DNA of 56,760 nucleotides from UKL13-2 sp947085425. GTDB taxonomy: Bacteria; Pseudomonadota; Gammaproteobacteria; Burkholderiales; Usitatibacteraceae. Position numbers and translations under genes: made by a program. Each line of letters starts with the position of its first letter. Position 1 is the stretch's first letter. The DNA lies in NCBI GenBank assembly GCA_947085425.1, contig CAMTWK010000022.1, forward strand, positions 1 to 56,760, in the 5' to 3' direction. Below, in pieces: positions 43,774 to 54,400 of this stretch. The notes beneath the pieces were generated by a model that saw nothing but the letters and a program-made list of their open reading frames with translations, had not been told where the DNA came from and did not search any database.

Positions 43774-44769
43774 ATGAACCATAAATCAACAAAGTCCCGT
43801 TTGCTGTCATTCATTTTCGCCGCCACAGTCTTTGCCACCACCGCCTCGGCCATGTCGGTTGATGCCGATTTCCAGCCTTTGCACAAGGCGCGTAATAACG
43901 CTGCAGTGGAGTCACTCGCGCAGGAACGCATCACCAAAAATGCCAAAGACGACGTTGCCCTGTGGCATCTCGGTCGGGTGGTCGCCGGTGACGCCAAAAA
44001 GCGTGAGGCGCTGCTACCGCGCGCCGAGCAATGTATCAAGGACCTGCCGCAGTCGGCGCGTTGTTATCACACGCTGGGCTCACTGTATGGTGCCATGGCG
44101 ATGTCGGGTGGCATGAGTGCCGGCCTCAAATACGCCGGTCATATCAAAGAAATGTATCTCAAGGCGGTTGCGCTTGAGCCAAAGAATTACACCATGCGGC
44201 GTGACCTCAATCAGTTTTACCTGATGGCACCCGGCATTGCCGGCGGCAGTGTCAGCAAGGCGATCAGCAACAGCCAGGAATTTGCCAAGATCGACCCAAC
44301 GCGCGGCCAACTGTTACTCGCCGAAGTACAAATTTATGAAAAGGAATTTGCCAAGGCGGAGTCGACAATCCGTGCAGTCACGCCGGGCAGTGATACCGAC
44401 CTGAATGAGAGCATTCAAAACGCTTTCAGCGGACTGGGGTTTTCGATGGTCAACAACAATGAAGCCGTCAAGGCACAAAAAATATTTGAACAACAGATTG
44501 ATGCCGTGCCAAACAACGCGACTGCGCACTTTGGGCTGGGCCGGGCCATGCTGGAACAGAAAAATTTTGACGGTGCTATTGCCGCCATTGAGCGTGCCTT
44601 GCAAATTGACGCCAAGCTAAACGGCCACTACCGCCTCGGGTTGGCCTATCAAGGCAAGGGTGACCATGCCAAAGCCATTGCCGCCTATCAACAATTTTTA
44701 TCCTACCAAGCCACCGGCAAGGCGGCCGATGACGCCAAAAAACGCATCGGCGCATTACAACGCGGCTAA
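43774..44769 (+). CDS. Exported TPR protein
   Basis: From the ATG at 43774 the product is 331 residues with a signal peptide (KSRLLSFIFAATVFATTASA, cleavage after ASA) followed by several TPR-like units (AESTIRAVTPGSDTDLNESI, ATAHFGLGRAMLEQKNFDGA, HYRLGLAYQGKGDHAKAIAA). The frame is open back to 43495 across rlmM, but that part is a shadow. TPR proteins scaffold complexes; the partner is unknown. It is divergent from rlmM. Confidence 0.78.
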   Translation: MNHKSTKSRLLSFIFAATVFATTASAMSVDADFQPLHKARNNAAVESLAQERITKNAKDDVALWHLGRVVAGDAKKREALLPRAEQCIKDLPQSARCYHTLGSLYGAMAMSGGMSAGLKYAGHIKEMYLKAVALEPKNYTMRRDLNQFYLMAPGIAGGSVSKAISNSQEFAKIDPTRGQLLLAEVQIYEKEFAKAESTIRAVTPGSDTDLNESIQNAFSGLGFSMVNNNEAVKAQKIFEQQIDAVPNNATAHFGLGRAMLEQKNFDGAIAAIERALQIDAKLNGHYRLGLAYQGKGDHAKAIAAYQQFLSYQATGKAADDAKKRIGALQRG

Positions 44770-44890
44770 CCTGGCGGTTACACAATATCGGCGTCCATGC
44801 CGCTGTTTTTTTGCGGATTGTGGTCGCATGAACGCACTGACGGCGCTGCGCTGACCGCCGATTGATAATTGTCGATTAAAATATCGGACA

Positions 44891-46300
44891 ATGAATCAAT
44901 CCGAAAACGAATCGGGCCGCGCCAGCCATCACACCGCGCCGTCCAGCACCAGCACCTCCGCCTCCGCCACGACCGCACTTGAAGACGCGCCACACCGGCT
45001 CGACCCCTATTTCGGTAAACTCTGGCGTCACCGCGATTTTCGCGTGTTGTGGATTTCGCTCACCATCACCCATTTTGGCGGGCAGGTCACATTTCTGGCG
45101 CTGCCGCTGACCGCTGCCATCTTGCTGCATGCCACCCCCACCGAAATGGGCTTGCTCACCATGATGGGAGTGTTGCCCTATACGCTGTTTGGCATATTCA
45201 CCGGCGTGTTGGTGGATAGATCGCGCAAATTGCCACTGGTGATGTGGGCCGATATCGGCCGCGGGGCGATGTTGCTGCTGGTACCGATCGCCACGTGGGC
45301 GGGTTTTTTGGGCATGCCGATTCTCTATCTGGTCGCCTTTGCTGTGGGCCTCGGTGGCATTGTTGGCTGGTCCGCCTATCAGGTATTCATGACCGAGCGG
45401 GTCGGCCGCGCCAATCTGGTCGAAGCCAATTCGCGCATCGCGCTGTCGGATTCATCGGCGCAATTGATCGGCCCGGGCATTGCCGGCATGTTGATTCACG
45501 CGCTCACCGCGCCATTTGCCATCCTGCTCGACGCCATCGCCTTTTTTGCCTCGGCGTTCATGCTGCGCGGGATCAAACCCCAGGCCAGTGACGCCCCCAA
45601 ACAAACCGGCCTGGTCACATGGGCAATCATTCGCGGCGAAATCAAGGAAGGGTTGCTGATGATCTGGCACAACCGCGTGCTGCGTGCAATTGCGTGGGGG
45701 CTGGCGTTGTGGCAACTGCTGCGGCACGCGTATCTGGCCATCATCATTTTATTTGCAGCGCGCGATCTGGGTCTCTCACCCGGAAAAATTGGCGTGCTTT
45801 ATATGCTGGCTGGTGTGGGATTCCTGATTGCCTCGTTTTTCTGCCTGCAATTGAACGCGCGTTTTGGTGTGGGGCGCGTGATGCTGGCGGGTATCGGCAT
45901 GACCGCGTTGTCGTGGCTGCTGATGGCGACGATCGGCCCCCACGAATACGGCTATCTTGCGCTCGGTGCCACGCTGTTTTTGTTCGATTTTGGCACCATG
46001 TTGTTTTTTATCAATTATCTGTCCCTGCGCCAGGCCTCCTCGCCGGATCACCTGTTGGGGCGTGTCACCTCGACCATGATTTTTTTGTCATTGTCGCTGG
46101 CACCGGTTGGGTCGGTGTTGGGCGGCATCATGGGTGAATGGCTGGGATTGCGCCCCACGATTGCGATTTGCGGCATCGGTTGTATTGTACTGGTGGCCGC
46201 ACTTGCCAAAACATCGCCACTGCTGGCCATGCGCACCCTGCCCGCGCCGGAACCCTTTTCCCAAACACCACGCACACCGTCACCGGAATTGTCGGCCTGA
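44891..46300 (+). CDS. MFS transporter (MFS_3/enterobactin-exporter type)
   Basis: The 469-residue protein has about 12 hydrophobic helices between residues 45 and 440. The family start is FGKLWRHRDFRVLWISLTIT, the loop 2-3 motif is GVLVDRSRKLPLV, and helix 5 contains LSDSSAQLIGPGIAGML. The long Ser/Thr-rich N-terminus and the Pro-rich C-terminus are probably cytoplasmic. Substrate is unknown; relatives export siderophores, macrolides or other amphiphiles. Confidence 0.82.
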   Translation: MNQSENESGRASHHTAPSSTSTSASATTALEDAPHRLDPYFGKLWRHRDFRVLWISLTITHFGGQVTFLALPLTAAILLHATPTEMGLLTMMGVLPYTLFGIFTGVLVDRSRKLPLVMWADIGRGAMLLLVPIATWAGFLGMPILYLVAFAVGLGGIVGWSAYQVFMTERVGRANLVEANSRIALSDSSAQLIGPGIAGMLIHALTAPFAILLDAIAFFASAFMLRGIKPQASDAPKQTGLVTWAIIRGEIKEGLLMIWHNRVLRAIAWGLALWQLLRHAYLAIIILFAARDLGLSPGKIGVLYMLAGVGFLIASFFCLQLNARFGVGRVMLAGIGMTALSWLLMATIGPHEYGYLALGATLFLFDFGTMLFFINYLSLRQASSPDHLLGRVTSTMIFLSLSLAPVGSVLGGIMGEWLGLRPTIAICGIGCIVLVAALAKTSPLLAMRTLPAPEPFSQTPRTPSPELSA

Positions 46301-46367
46301 TGAATCCAAAACCGTCCGTCAACGCATCCCATCGATAAATCATTCGCAATTTGTCCCGGAGGCTTCC

Positions 46368-46730
46368 ATGCTCGAAATTACCGAACTCTTAATCCCACTG
46401 GCCGGCATATTTTTTGGCACCACCATGTGGGTCGCCATTGTTTGGCTGATCCTGCGATTTAAATCGGAGCGAAACCGTCTCGCTTATGAGGCGGCGGTCA
46501 AACTCGCCGAACACGGTCAGCCGGTGCCCGCCGAATTATTTACCCGCACGCATTCCAACACCTCTGATTTACGGCGTGGCGTGACGTTGATCATGTTTGG
46601 TATTGCCTTATCCATCGGCCTCTATCAAATCGATGCACCGTGGTCGTTTGGGCTGATCCCGACACTGATGGGGGTGGGTTATCTGATTGTCTGGCAATTT
46701 GAAAAACGTGACCAAGCCAAAGTGACCTGA
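46368..46730 (+). CDS. DUF6249-type small membrane protein
   Basis: The 120-residue protein has an N-terminal helix (LIPLAGIFFGTTMWVAIVWL), a charged middle (RFKSERNRLAYEAAVKLAEH, GQPVPAELF) and two C-terminal helices (GVTLIMFGIALSIGLYQI and SFGLIPTLMGVGYLIVWQF). This layout matches DUF6249 proteins often found beside ECF sigma genes. The start has a strong CGGAGG. The next two genes form the rest of a likely regulatory unit; its role may be signal input, but this is not established. Confidence 0.75.
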   Translation: MLEITELLIPLAGIFFGTTMWVAIVWLILRFKSERNRLAYEAAVKLAEHGQPVPAELFTRTHSNTSDLRRGVTLIMFGIALSIGLYQIDAPWSFGLIPTLMGVGYLIVWQFEKRDQAKVT

Positions 46731-46752
46731 TCATAAACAGGTCGACTTCGCT

Positions 46753-47394
46753 GTGAATCAAAATCAGGCACCGCTGGACGTAACCGACGAAACGCTCATC
46801 ACCCGGGTGATCGCCAAAGGTGATCATCACGCTTTTGCAGCTCTGGTGCGCCGCCATCAATCGATGTTACGCGCGAGCCTGCGCAAAATGACGCGCGGCA
46901 ATCAACAATTGGCCGATGATGTGGCCCAGGAAACATTTATTCTCGCCTGGAAAAATATCGGCAAATTTCGTTTTGAGGCCAAATTTTCCACCTGGCTATA
47001 TCGCATCGCCTTTAACGCCTGGCAATCAGATGTGCGCCGCAAAACCGAAGTATTACTCGATGAGGACAATCGACCCGAGCCGGAAGCCTGTGAGCCAGAA
47101 TCCATTGCCACCGGCTTGAGCCTCGATTTGCAGCAGGCCATGATTGACCTCAGTGAAGCCGAACACGCCGCCATTCAACATTGTTACTACCTCGATTTAT
47201 CCCACGACGAAGCGGCGTATGCACTCAATATGCCATTGGGCACACTCAAAACCCACGTGTTGCGCGCCAAGGAAAAAATGCGACGGCGACTCGACGCGTA
47301 CGCAGACCACGGCAATCACACTGCTGAAAAATCCAGCGCGGTCAACAGCGCCTGCGCGATGGCAAACGTGCCATTTGCCGCCATGCAAAGTTGA
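46753..47394 (+). CDS. ECF-type RNA polymerase sigma factor
   Basis: The 213-residue sigma-70 family protein has region 2 (DHHAFAALVRRHQSMLRASL, LADDVAQETFILAWKNIGKF, FSTWLYRIAFNAW) and region 4 (LSEAEHAAIQHCYYLDLSHD, EAAYALNMPLGTLKTHVLRA, KEKMRRRL) with no region 3. A ~40-residue low-complexity C-terminal tail follows. The start is a GTG with a weak ribosome binding site. It lies between DUF6249 and a membrane protein, the typical place for an ECF sigma with its regulator. Target genes are unknown. Confidence 0.88.
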   Translation: MNQNQAPLDVTDETLITRVIAKGDHHAFAALVRRHQSMLRASLRKMTRGNQQLADDVAQETFILAWKNIGKFRFEAKFSTWLYRIAFNAWQSDVRRKTEVLLDEDNRPEPEACEPESIATGLSLDLQQAMIDLSEAEHAAIQHCYYLDLSHDEAAYALNMPLGTLKTHVLRAKEKMRRRLDAYADHGNHTAEKSSAVNSACAMANVPFAAMQS

Positions 47395-47409
47395 ATCAGG
47401 AGACAGACC

Positions 47410-47820
47410 ATGCATCCCACCGACCACCATCCCAATCATTCGCTCGCAAAACAATCATCCGTAACTTCAGATGACGACCAATTGGAAGCGATGCTGCAGA
47501 CCGACGCACGCATGTTTCAACAACAGCAAATCGATAACGATGGATTTGCGGATGGTGTGATGGCACGTGTCAAACTGATCCCCGCACCCGCCGTGACACA
47601 AATGACCTCGGCAAAAATGATGCGTCGTTTGGGAATTATTTCGGCGGCCGCATTGGTCGGCACCTTCATCGTATTTGAATTCGGCTCCGGCAATGAGTTA
47701 CTGATCGATGCCGTCATGGACTTGGCAACAAAAACCATTACCCCATCGGCGACGGCGCTGATGTTGATTATTTTTTCAGCGGGCGCTGTGGGGATTGGTG
47801 CGGCAAGCAGTGATCGATAG
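47410..47820 (+). CDS. Putative membrane-bound anti-sigma-like protein
   Basis: The 136-residue protein has a polar N-terminal half (DDDQLEAMLQTDARMFQQQQ, IDNDGFADGVMARV) and two hydrophobic helices (IISAAALVGTFIVFEFG and TALMLIIFSAGAVGIGAA). The position directly after the sigma gene (15 bases) and the cytoplasmic-segment-plus-membrane layout fit an anti-sigma factor, but no zinc-binding HxxxCxxC is present. The function is inferred from context. Confidence 0.6.
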   Translation: MHPTDHHPNHSLAKQSSVTSDDDQLEAMLQTDARMFQQQQIDNDGFADGVMARVKLIPAPAVTQMTSAKMMRRLGIISAAALVGTFIVFEFGSGNELLIDAVMDLATKTITPSATALMLIIFSAGAVGIGAASSDR

Positions 47821-48175
47821 GAAATGAAACACCAGCATGAGCGAGGCTTTACAAGCATAATTGGCTGAAAAACGGCGTTGTTATTGGAGTTTTTCAAATA
47901 ATTTTTGGGTGTCTGAACATCCCTATTTATGATTGCGGATTCAACTTCAAAGCGCCTCAATTGTTTGGTGCATATCGAAAATAAAGGAGTTGAATCTCCA
48001 ATTTGCAACCACGCAATAAAGAGTGACCGGCTGGGCTAACTCAGGTTGTCGTCCATCAAACCGTCATAACGCGTTGATCTGCGATTTATACCTACAGCCT
48101 CCTCACCACACGATCCAATCGAGTGCGCGCATCGGGTTGAGATGCGCAATACTCGTCCACGTACCCGCGCACCCA
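47821..48175. other. 355-bp non-coding gap
   Basis: The stretch between the sigma-factor module and the convergent SLC13 gene is AT-rich. It holds one weak inverted repeat (GATTCAACT at 47938-47946 and AGTTGAATC at 47988-47996, 41 bases apart). No ORF with coding character, terminator with U-run or RNA gene was seen. Confidence 0.5.
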
Positions 48176-50059
48176 TCACAATGGGAAAAAACGCGGAATC
48201 ATGTAGGTATAACCCGCCAGCATCAAGATGGTCAGCGGCACACCCACGCGCACAAAATCCATGAAGCGGTAGCCACCGGCGTGCATCACCAGCAGATTGG
48301 TTTGATACGCCATCGGCGTGGCAAAACTCAAATTAACGCCGGCGATGATCGCCACGACAAACGGTATTGGATCGAACCCGAGCTGGGTGGCAATACTGAC
48401 GGCAATTGGTGTGCCGATAATGCCGGCGGCGTTATTTGAAAGAATATTGGTGAGCAACGCCATCAGCAACATCAGTCCGGCCAAAATCATGCTCGGCGAC
48501 AGACCAGACGAAATGGCAACAAATACCCGCGCCACGTAGTCGGTGCCGCCGGTGGAAATCAACGCCGTACCGAGCGCCAGACTGGTCACGATAATCAGCA
48601 CCACCTGCACACTGAGACCGCGCATCGCTTCTTGCCAACTCATACAACGCGAGGCAAGCATGGCCCCCACGCCGATCAATCCGGATACCGCAATCGGCAC
48701 AATGCCGGCTGCCGCCAGCGCGATCACGCCGACCATGATGGCGAGCGCGAGTGGCGCTTTGTCGGTATTCGGCAGATCAACAATCGAGTCGAGCACCAAT
48801 AGCCCCTTGGACACGGCCTTGAGCCGCGCAATATTGCCCGCACTGCCCTGCACCAGCATCACGTCGCCGACATTGAGTGTGACGTGGGCGAGGCCCTTGC
48901 GACGCACATCTTGGCGCATGGTACCGCGATGAATCGCCAACACAAATAGTCCGTATTCGTCAGCAAAACGCGCTTGTTTTAAGGTGGAATTGGCCATTTC
49001 CGATTGCTCGGTCACAACCACTTCGACCAAGCGCTGTTTGTCGCTGGCGGTACCGTCTGCAGTTGCATCGAACTTTGAATCGTCGGTAATGTTGTCATCC
49101 AGCTCATGAAGCGACACACCAAAATCACGTTCCAATTCCTTGATCCTGATGGGCGTATCAATCACATGCAATCGGTCACCCGGCAGCAATTTTAGCGTAG
49201 GTAGTTGCGCCAGCATCACCTGGCCACGCTGTAATTCAATCAACTTCAGCTCGCCCTCGACCAACTTGCCGACCTGCGACAGCGTCATGCCAACAATTTT
49301 GCTTTTTTCAGTCACATGCAAAATAGCATTGAACAAAAGCGCAGATTGATCACCCATCGGCGCCTGCCGGTTTGGCAACAGCCGTGGACCAATCAGCCAA
49401 AGAAAAATTATTCCACCCATGCCGACGATGGCAATCGGCATCGCAAAATCAAACATGCCGATTGGACGCACGCCCATATCGTTTGCCACCGATACGACCA
49501 ACAGATTGGTCGAGGTGCCGATAGTGGTGGTCGTGCCGCCGATCACCGTGGCGAGACCAAATGGCATCAGCACCGTGGACGGCGCTTGTTTGGCACTGAG
49601 TGTGGCAGCGACCAGCAATGGCAAAAATATGACAACAAGCGGTGTGTTATTGACAAACGCGCTGAGGATCGCCACCGTCACCAAGGTGAACAACAACGAC
49701 AGCATAGGCGACAGCCGCCACAACCGCGTCAGCAATCGCGCCACCGGCTTTAATGCGCCGGTGGATTCCAACCCTTTACCGAGAATCATCAATGCACAAA
49801 CAGCGATGAGCGCTTCGTTACCAAAGCCGTTAAAGAGATCACGTACCGTCAACGTCCCACGCGCGCCCGTGTATGGGAAAATCTGCACCCCGACCACCAG
49901 CACCACAAACACAAACAGGCTCGATGTCTCGAGGCGAAACCGCTCTTGTGCAAATAGCACCAGGGCAAAAACGGTAAGAAACATCACCACAATTGCGTGT
50001 GGGTCGGGAATGGGCGGGAAGTTAATTCGGGTACTCCTTGAACAACATCTCAGACGCAT
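48176..50059 (-). CDS. SLC13/DASS-family transporter with TrkA-C domains
   Basis: This permease of about 620 residues has two bundles of hydrophobic helices around a central cytoplasmic region with two TrkA-C (RCK_C-like) domains (about 220-420). The signature loops are AFVNNTPLVVIFLPLLVAAT and GGTTTTIGTSTNLLVVSVAN in the first half and LTNILSNNAAGIIGTPIAVS and NLSFATPMAYQTNLLVM in the second, the SNT-like sodium/substrate sites. Substrates in this family include dicarboxylates and sulfate. The ATG at 50059 lacks a ribosome binding site; an ATT at 50026 has a perfect AAGGAG seven bases upstream and may be the real start. Confidence 0.85.
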   Translation of the reverse strand: MRLRCCSRSTRINFPPIPDPHAIVVMFLTVFALVLFAQERFRLETSSLFVFVVLVVGVQIFPYTGARGTLTVRDLFNGFGNEALIAVCALMILGKGLESTGALKPVARLLTRLWRLSPMLSLLFTLVTVAILSAFVNNTPLVVIFLPLLVAATLSAKQAPSTVLMPFGLATVIGGTTTTIGTSTNLLVVSVANDMGVRPIGMFDFAMPIAIVGMGGIIFLWLIGPRLLPNRQAPMGDQSALLFNAILHVTEKSKIVGMTLSQVGKLVEGELKLIELQRGQVMLAQLPTLKLLPGDRLHVIDTPIRIKELERDFGVSLHELDDNITDDSKFDATADGTASDKQRLVEVVVTEQSEMANSTLKQARFADEYGLFVLAIHRGTMRQDVRRKGLAHVTLNVGDVMLVQGSAGNIARLKAVSKGLLVLDSIVDLPNTDKAPLALAIMVGVIALAAAGIVPIAVSGLIGVGAMLASRCMSWQEAMRGLSVQVVLIIVTSLALGTALISTGGTDYVARVFVAISSGLSPSMILAGLMLLMALLTNILSNNAAGIIGTPIAVSIATQLGFDPIPFVVAIIAGVNLSFATPMAYQTNLLVMHAGGYRFMDFVRVGVPLTILMLAGYTYMIPRFFPL

Positions 50060-50321
50060 GGCCCGTTGCCGGGGCAATATCAATGCGTCGTGTGAATGAG
50101 CCAACGGTCAAAACGTTACCAATCAGGCATTAGCGCGGTCGCGCCGGGCCCCACGGGGACAGCGGACTGGAGGCCAAATGCTAACCTGCATATTTCACGG
50201 GTCGGCTCCGCTGCGCTTGGGGGTTTGCCCATTAGGTTTTACCGCACTATGCCATTCAATTTGGTTTTGATCGAACATTGGTCCTTTGCGCAAATGTGCA
50301 GGCTAGGAGTCCGCGCGGCCA

Positions 50322-50356
50322 ACAAAAAAAACCACCCGCTGGTGGCTTTTTCTAAA
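50322..50356 (-). terminator. Rho-independent terminator after mdh
   Basis: On the minus strand the stem GCCACC-AGCG-GGTGGT (50347-50330) is followed by a run of T residues (to about 50322). It lies just past the mdh stop codon and ends the mdh transcript. The 200 bases beyond it to the SLC13 start hold no recognisable feature. Confidence 0.85.
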
Positions 50357-50367
50357 AACTCAATCCA

Positions 50368-51351
50368 TCAAAGCAAATGTGCGACACCGGCACGTTCTTC
50401 TTCGAGTTCTTTCAAAGTCAAATCCATGCGGGTGCGTGAAAAATCATCAATTGCCAATCCGGTGACTCGTTGGTATTTGCCGTTGGCGCAGGTGACCGGC
50501 ACACCATACATCACGCCTTCGGGAATGCCATAACTGCCGTCTGACGGCACACCCATCGTCACCCATTTACCATTGGTGCCCTGCACCCAATCCCGAATGT
50601 GATCAATCGCGGCGTTGGCGGCGGAAGCAGCCGACGACAGGCCACGCGCTTCAATGATGGCGGCGCCACGTTTGCCAACGGTTGGGATGAAGGTGGACTG
50701 GTACCACTCCTGATCGGCCACCACAGTGGGTGCGGGCGCGCCGCCAATGGTGGCAAAACGATAGTCCGGATACATGGTGGGTGAATGGTTGCCCCAGACA
50801 ATCATTTTTTCGATTGAATCAACCGGCTTGCCGGTTTTCGCGGCAAGTTGTGACAACGCACGATTGTGATCCAGGCGCAGCATCGCGGTGAAATTTTCGC
50901 GCGGCAGGCCGGGTGCGGATTTCATGGCGATATAGGCGTTGGTGTTCGCCGGGTTGCCAACCACCAGAACCTTAACGTCACGCGAGGCAACCTTGTCTAG
51001 GGCACGGCCCTGCACGGTAAAAATCGCACCATTGGCCTCCAGCAAATCCTTGCGCTCCATGCCTGGGCCGCGTGGCCGGGCACCGACCAGCAAGGCGACA
51101 TCCAAATCCTTGAACGCGTGCATTGCATCGGAGTGGGCGCTCATACCGGCCAGCAAAGGGAAGGCACAATCGTCGAGCTCCATCATCACGCCCTTTAACG
51201 CCTTCTGCGCTTTCTCATCGGCGATTTCCAGCAACTGCAGAATGACCGGTTGATCCTTGCCGAGCATTTCGCCGGAGGCGATACGAAACAACAGGGAATA
51301 ACCGATTTGACCGGCGGCACCGGTTACGGCGACGCGCATTGGCTTTTTCAT
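50368..51351 (-). CDS. mdh: Malate dehydrogenase
   Basis: This NAD-dependent enzyme oxidises malate to oxaloacetate in the TCA cycle. The 327-residue protein is of the cytosolic-like LDH/MDH subgroup: NAD site VAVTGAAGQIGYSLLFRIA, ALLVGARPRGPGMERKDLLE with the substrate arginines, VGNPANTNAYIA, LDHNRALSQLAAKTG and the catalytic histidine in VWGNHSPTMYPD. The ATG at 51351 has AGGAG five bases before it. It stands away from the other TCA genes, downstream of the giant repeat protein on the same strand, and ends at a strong terminator. Confidence 0.95.
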   Translation of the reverse strand: MKKPMRVAVTGAAGQIGYSLLFRIASGEMLGKDQPVILQLLEIADEKAQKALKGVMMELDDCAFPLLAGMSAHSDAMHAFKDLDVALLVGARPRGPGMERKDLLEANGAIFTVQGRALDKVASRDVKVLVVGNPANTNAYIAMKSAPGLPRENFTAMLRLDHNRALSQLAAKTGKPVDSIEKMIVWGNHSPTMYPDYRFATIGGAPAPTVVADQEWYQSTFIPTVGKRGAAIIEARGLSSAASAANAAIDHIRDWVQGTNGKWVTMGVPSDGSYGIPEGVMYGVPVTCANGKYQRVTGLAIDDFSRTRMDLTLKELEEERAGVAHLL

Positions 51352-51484
51352 GGTGGCTCCTACTTGAAGGGATAACGGGTTTGGAAAATTTGAATGCCCA
51401 TTATACAAAATCGTCTGTCGAAAAAGCCGCCGACAAGGCCAATATGTCGATCACCGCCCGACTATTCTGCTTTTTTCGATATGA

Positions 51485-54400
51485 TTACTGCACGGTCACC
51501 CGGAAAAGGACCGAACCGGTTTGCCCGGATACGATTGACCCTGTGACAGTCCACTGCACAGAGCCTGCCCCGCCTACGGACGGCACTGTAGATGGCGTAC
51601 AACTGGTGATGTTGTTTGGATACGGCATGACGCAGCTGGCCGATACAAAAGTGGTGAATGCCGGTGTCACGTCCGCCAAGGCGATGGTCGACAGGGTTGA
51701 GTTGGAAGTATTAGAGTAACTAATGATGTACTCCAGAACATCGCCGGGCCGCGCCGTGTTGGTGGTGCCGGCCATGCCACCAAGTGTGACGTTGCGTACT
51801 GACTTCATCAACACCAGACCAGATCCTTGCGCCGAACCCACAGAGGTGATGTCAACGCGTGTATAGGTCACCAGCGGCCCCGACACCGGTGTAAAGGTGG
51901 CGGTCACACTGATCACATCCTGTGCGCCCAATTGTGCCGAGGCAGGAATGTTTGATTTGGCGATGATGCACAACTGCTGGCCGGCCGTGACGGCGAAGTT
52001 ACTGGCGCTGATTTCAGTCACACCATCAATACCATCCATGACGCCGTTGCAATTATTGTCCCGGTACAACTGCACCGTCCAACCGGCAATATTCGGCGAA
52101 GGTGTATGCACACTGGCAAATGAAACCGAGCCGTTCACGCCCACAATGAACGTATGCGTATAGAGCACACTCGTACCCGGCAATCCAGTGGCGGCGCCAT
52201 CGGTCAGGAATGCATTGCCTACAGATGAGCCAACCGGCAGCGCCAACACGGCGCTGTTGTTGCCGGTATTGCCGGAAGGCTCGTTGCCACCGCCGATGGT
52301 GGCGGAATTGGTGATACCCGGCGCGGCGTTCGACAACACCTGCACATTGATGGTGATGGCATTGCCGGTGCCCGCTGCGGCAATGACAGTAGATGAAGTA
52401 CAAGTGACCACCTGACCACTCACGCCGCAGGTCCAACCGGTTCCACCGGAACCAACGGGCACATAAATCAGGCCGGTCGGCAACGTGTCAATAACCGTCA
52501 CGGTGCCACTGGAAGCAAGGCTTCCCGAATTGGATGGAGTAAGCGTAAAGCTCGCATTCACCCCAACAGTGAGGGAAGACGATGAAGATGTTTTGGTCAC
52601 ACGCAAATCTGGAGACTGCACCACTGTCACCGCCGGCGCGGAGGTGTTGTTGCCCGCGCCGACACGGGTCGGATCATCCGGGTCGGTAACACCCATGGGG
52701 ACAATTGCCGTGGCAACGTTGGACAAGGTGCCGGTTGGTGGCGTGGTACCGGTGATCGTGAAAGTCACCGTGCCACCAGACGGCAAGGTGGTAATGGTGC
52801 TGGTGACACTGCTGCCGGCAATGTTGACGGCGCCACAAACGGCACCACCGGTTGGTGAACCACACACCGCGCCGACGCCGGTAATGGCGGCGGGAACCGT
52901 GTCGGTGAACGCAGTCAAATTGGCGGCGTCAGGTCCGGCATTACTCACCGCCACGGTGTAGGTGATGGTGGTGCCCCAGGCAATGGTTGCTGGTGCAGAC
53001 TTGCTGACCGAGACGTTTGCCGTCGGCGTCACGTTCAAGGTGGCATTGGCCGCAACGGTATTTGCGCCCGCGCTGGTGGTTAAGGCGCCAATCGCAATGG
53101 TGTTGTTGTAAGCGCCAGCGGTCGCAGCAGCGACGTCGATCTGGAAGGTACACGAGCCGGTCGCGGGCACGGTGCCACCGGTTAAGGTGACACTGCTTGC
53201 GGAACTGGTGACGACACCACCAGCACAAGTGGTCGCGGCATTTGGCGTGGCCGCACGCACCAAGCCCGTGCCTGGTGATGTTGGGAATGTATCGATCACA
53301 CTGGTGACGGTAATGGCCGCTGCATTCGGATTGGAAATAGTGATTTGCAATGTCGACGATGCGCCAGAGGCGATCGGGCTCGTCAGGAATGTTTTGCTAA
53401 TGGTCGGCGCGGTCGCGGTGACGGTCAGATTGACACTCGCCGATGGCGCGCCGGTCGGGGCTTCGGTACTCGACACCCCGGTCGCAAAATTCGGATGGCT
53501 TCCGACCGTATTGCTGCGCACCACAATCGACACGGTACAGACACCACTTGCCGGAATCGTCAGTCCGTTAAAATTCAACAGGCCGGTTTGATTGACCGTG
53601 AAGTTGTTACTGCCCGCACCAATACAAGTGCCGGTTGCCGCCGCCGTGGCATGAACAAACATATTGCTCAACGTGTCAGTAAAGGCCGCGCCGGTCAGTG
53701 CCACTGCGTTCGGGTTGTTGATGGTGAAATCAATCTGGCTGGCACCCCCCAATGGAATGGATGGCGTCACAAAGGTTTTCACAATCGACGGCGCGGCGGC
53801 GTTCACCGTCAATGTTGCTGTATTCGAAACCGCCCCGGTTGCCGCTTCCGCACTACTCACACCCGATGTGCTGTTGTTCAGCATGCCCGGCGTGGATGAA
53901 GTAATCAATACCGTTACCGTACAACTGCCGCCGGCGGGGATGGTCAGCCCACCAAATGTTAACAATCCGGTTTGGTTGTTGGCGAACGCATTTGATGCCG
54001 CACCAACACAGGTTCCCGCCGCATTTTGCGCCCCGGAAATACGCATATTGGTCAGTGTGTCAGTAAAACCCGCGCTGGTTAACGCAACTGAGTTTGCATT
54101 GGTGATCGTTAGTGTGACCGTCGATGCCCCACCAACAGCAATCGTTGTTGGCGAAAACGCCTTGGCAGCGGTTGGCACCTGCGTGGTCACTTGCAAACAT
54201 TGCGGTGTCACACTATTAGTCAAATTGGCGGTCGCGCTGATACGGCCGTTGGTATTGGTAAACGCCGCCGGGTTTGATCCACATGACGCGTTGACTTGTC
54301 CGGCGCGGTTGGTTACGCCAGTGACGGTAATGGTGCAACTCGCGGTGGTATTGATCATGGCGACACTGCTCAACGCAATGGTGTCGGGTGTGCCCTGCAC

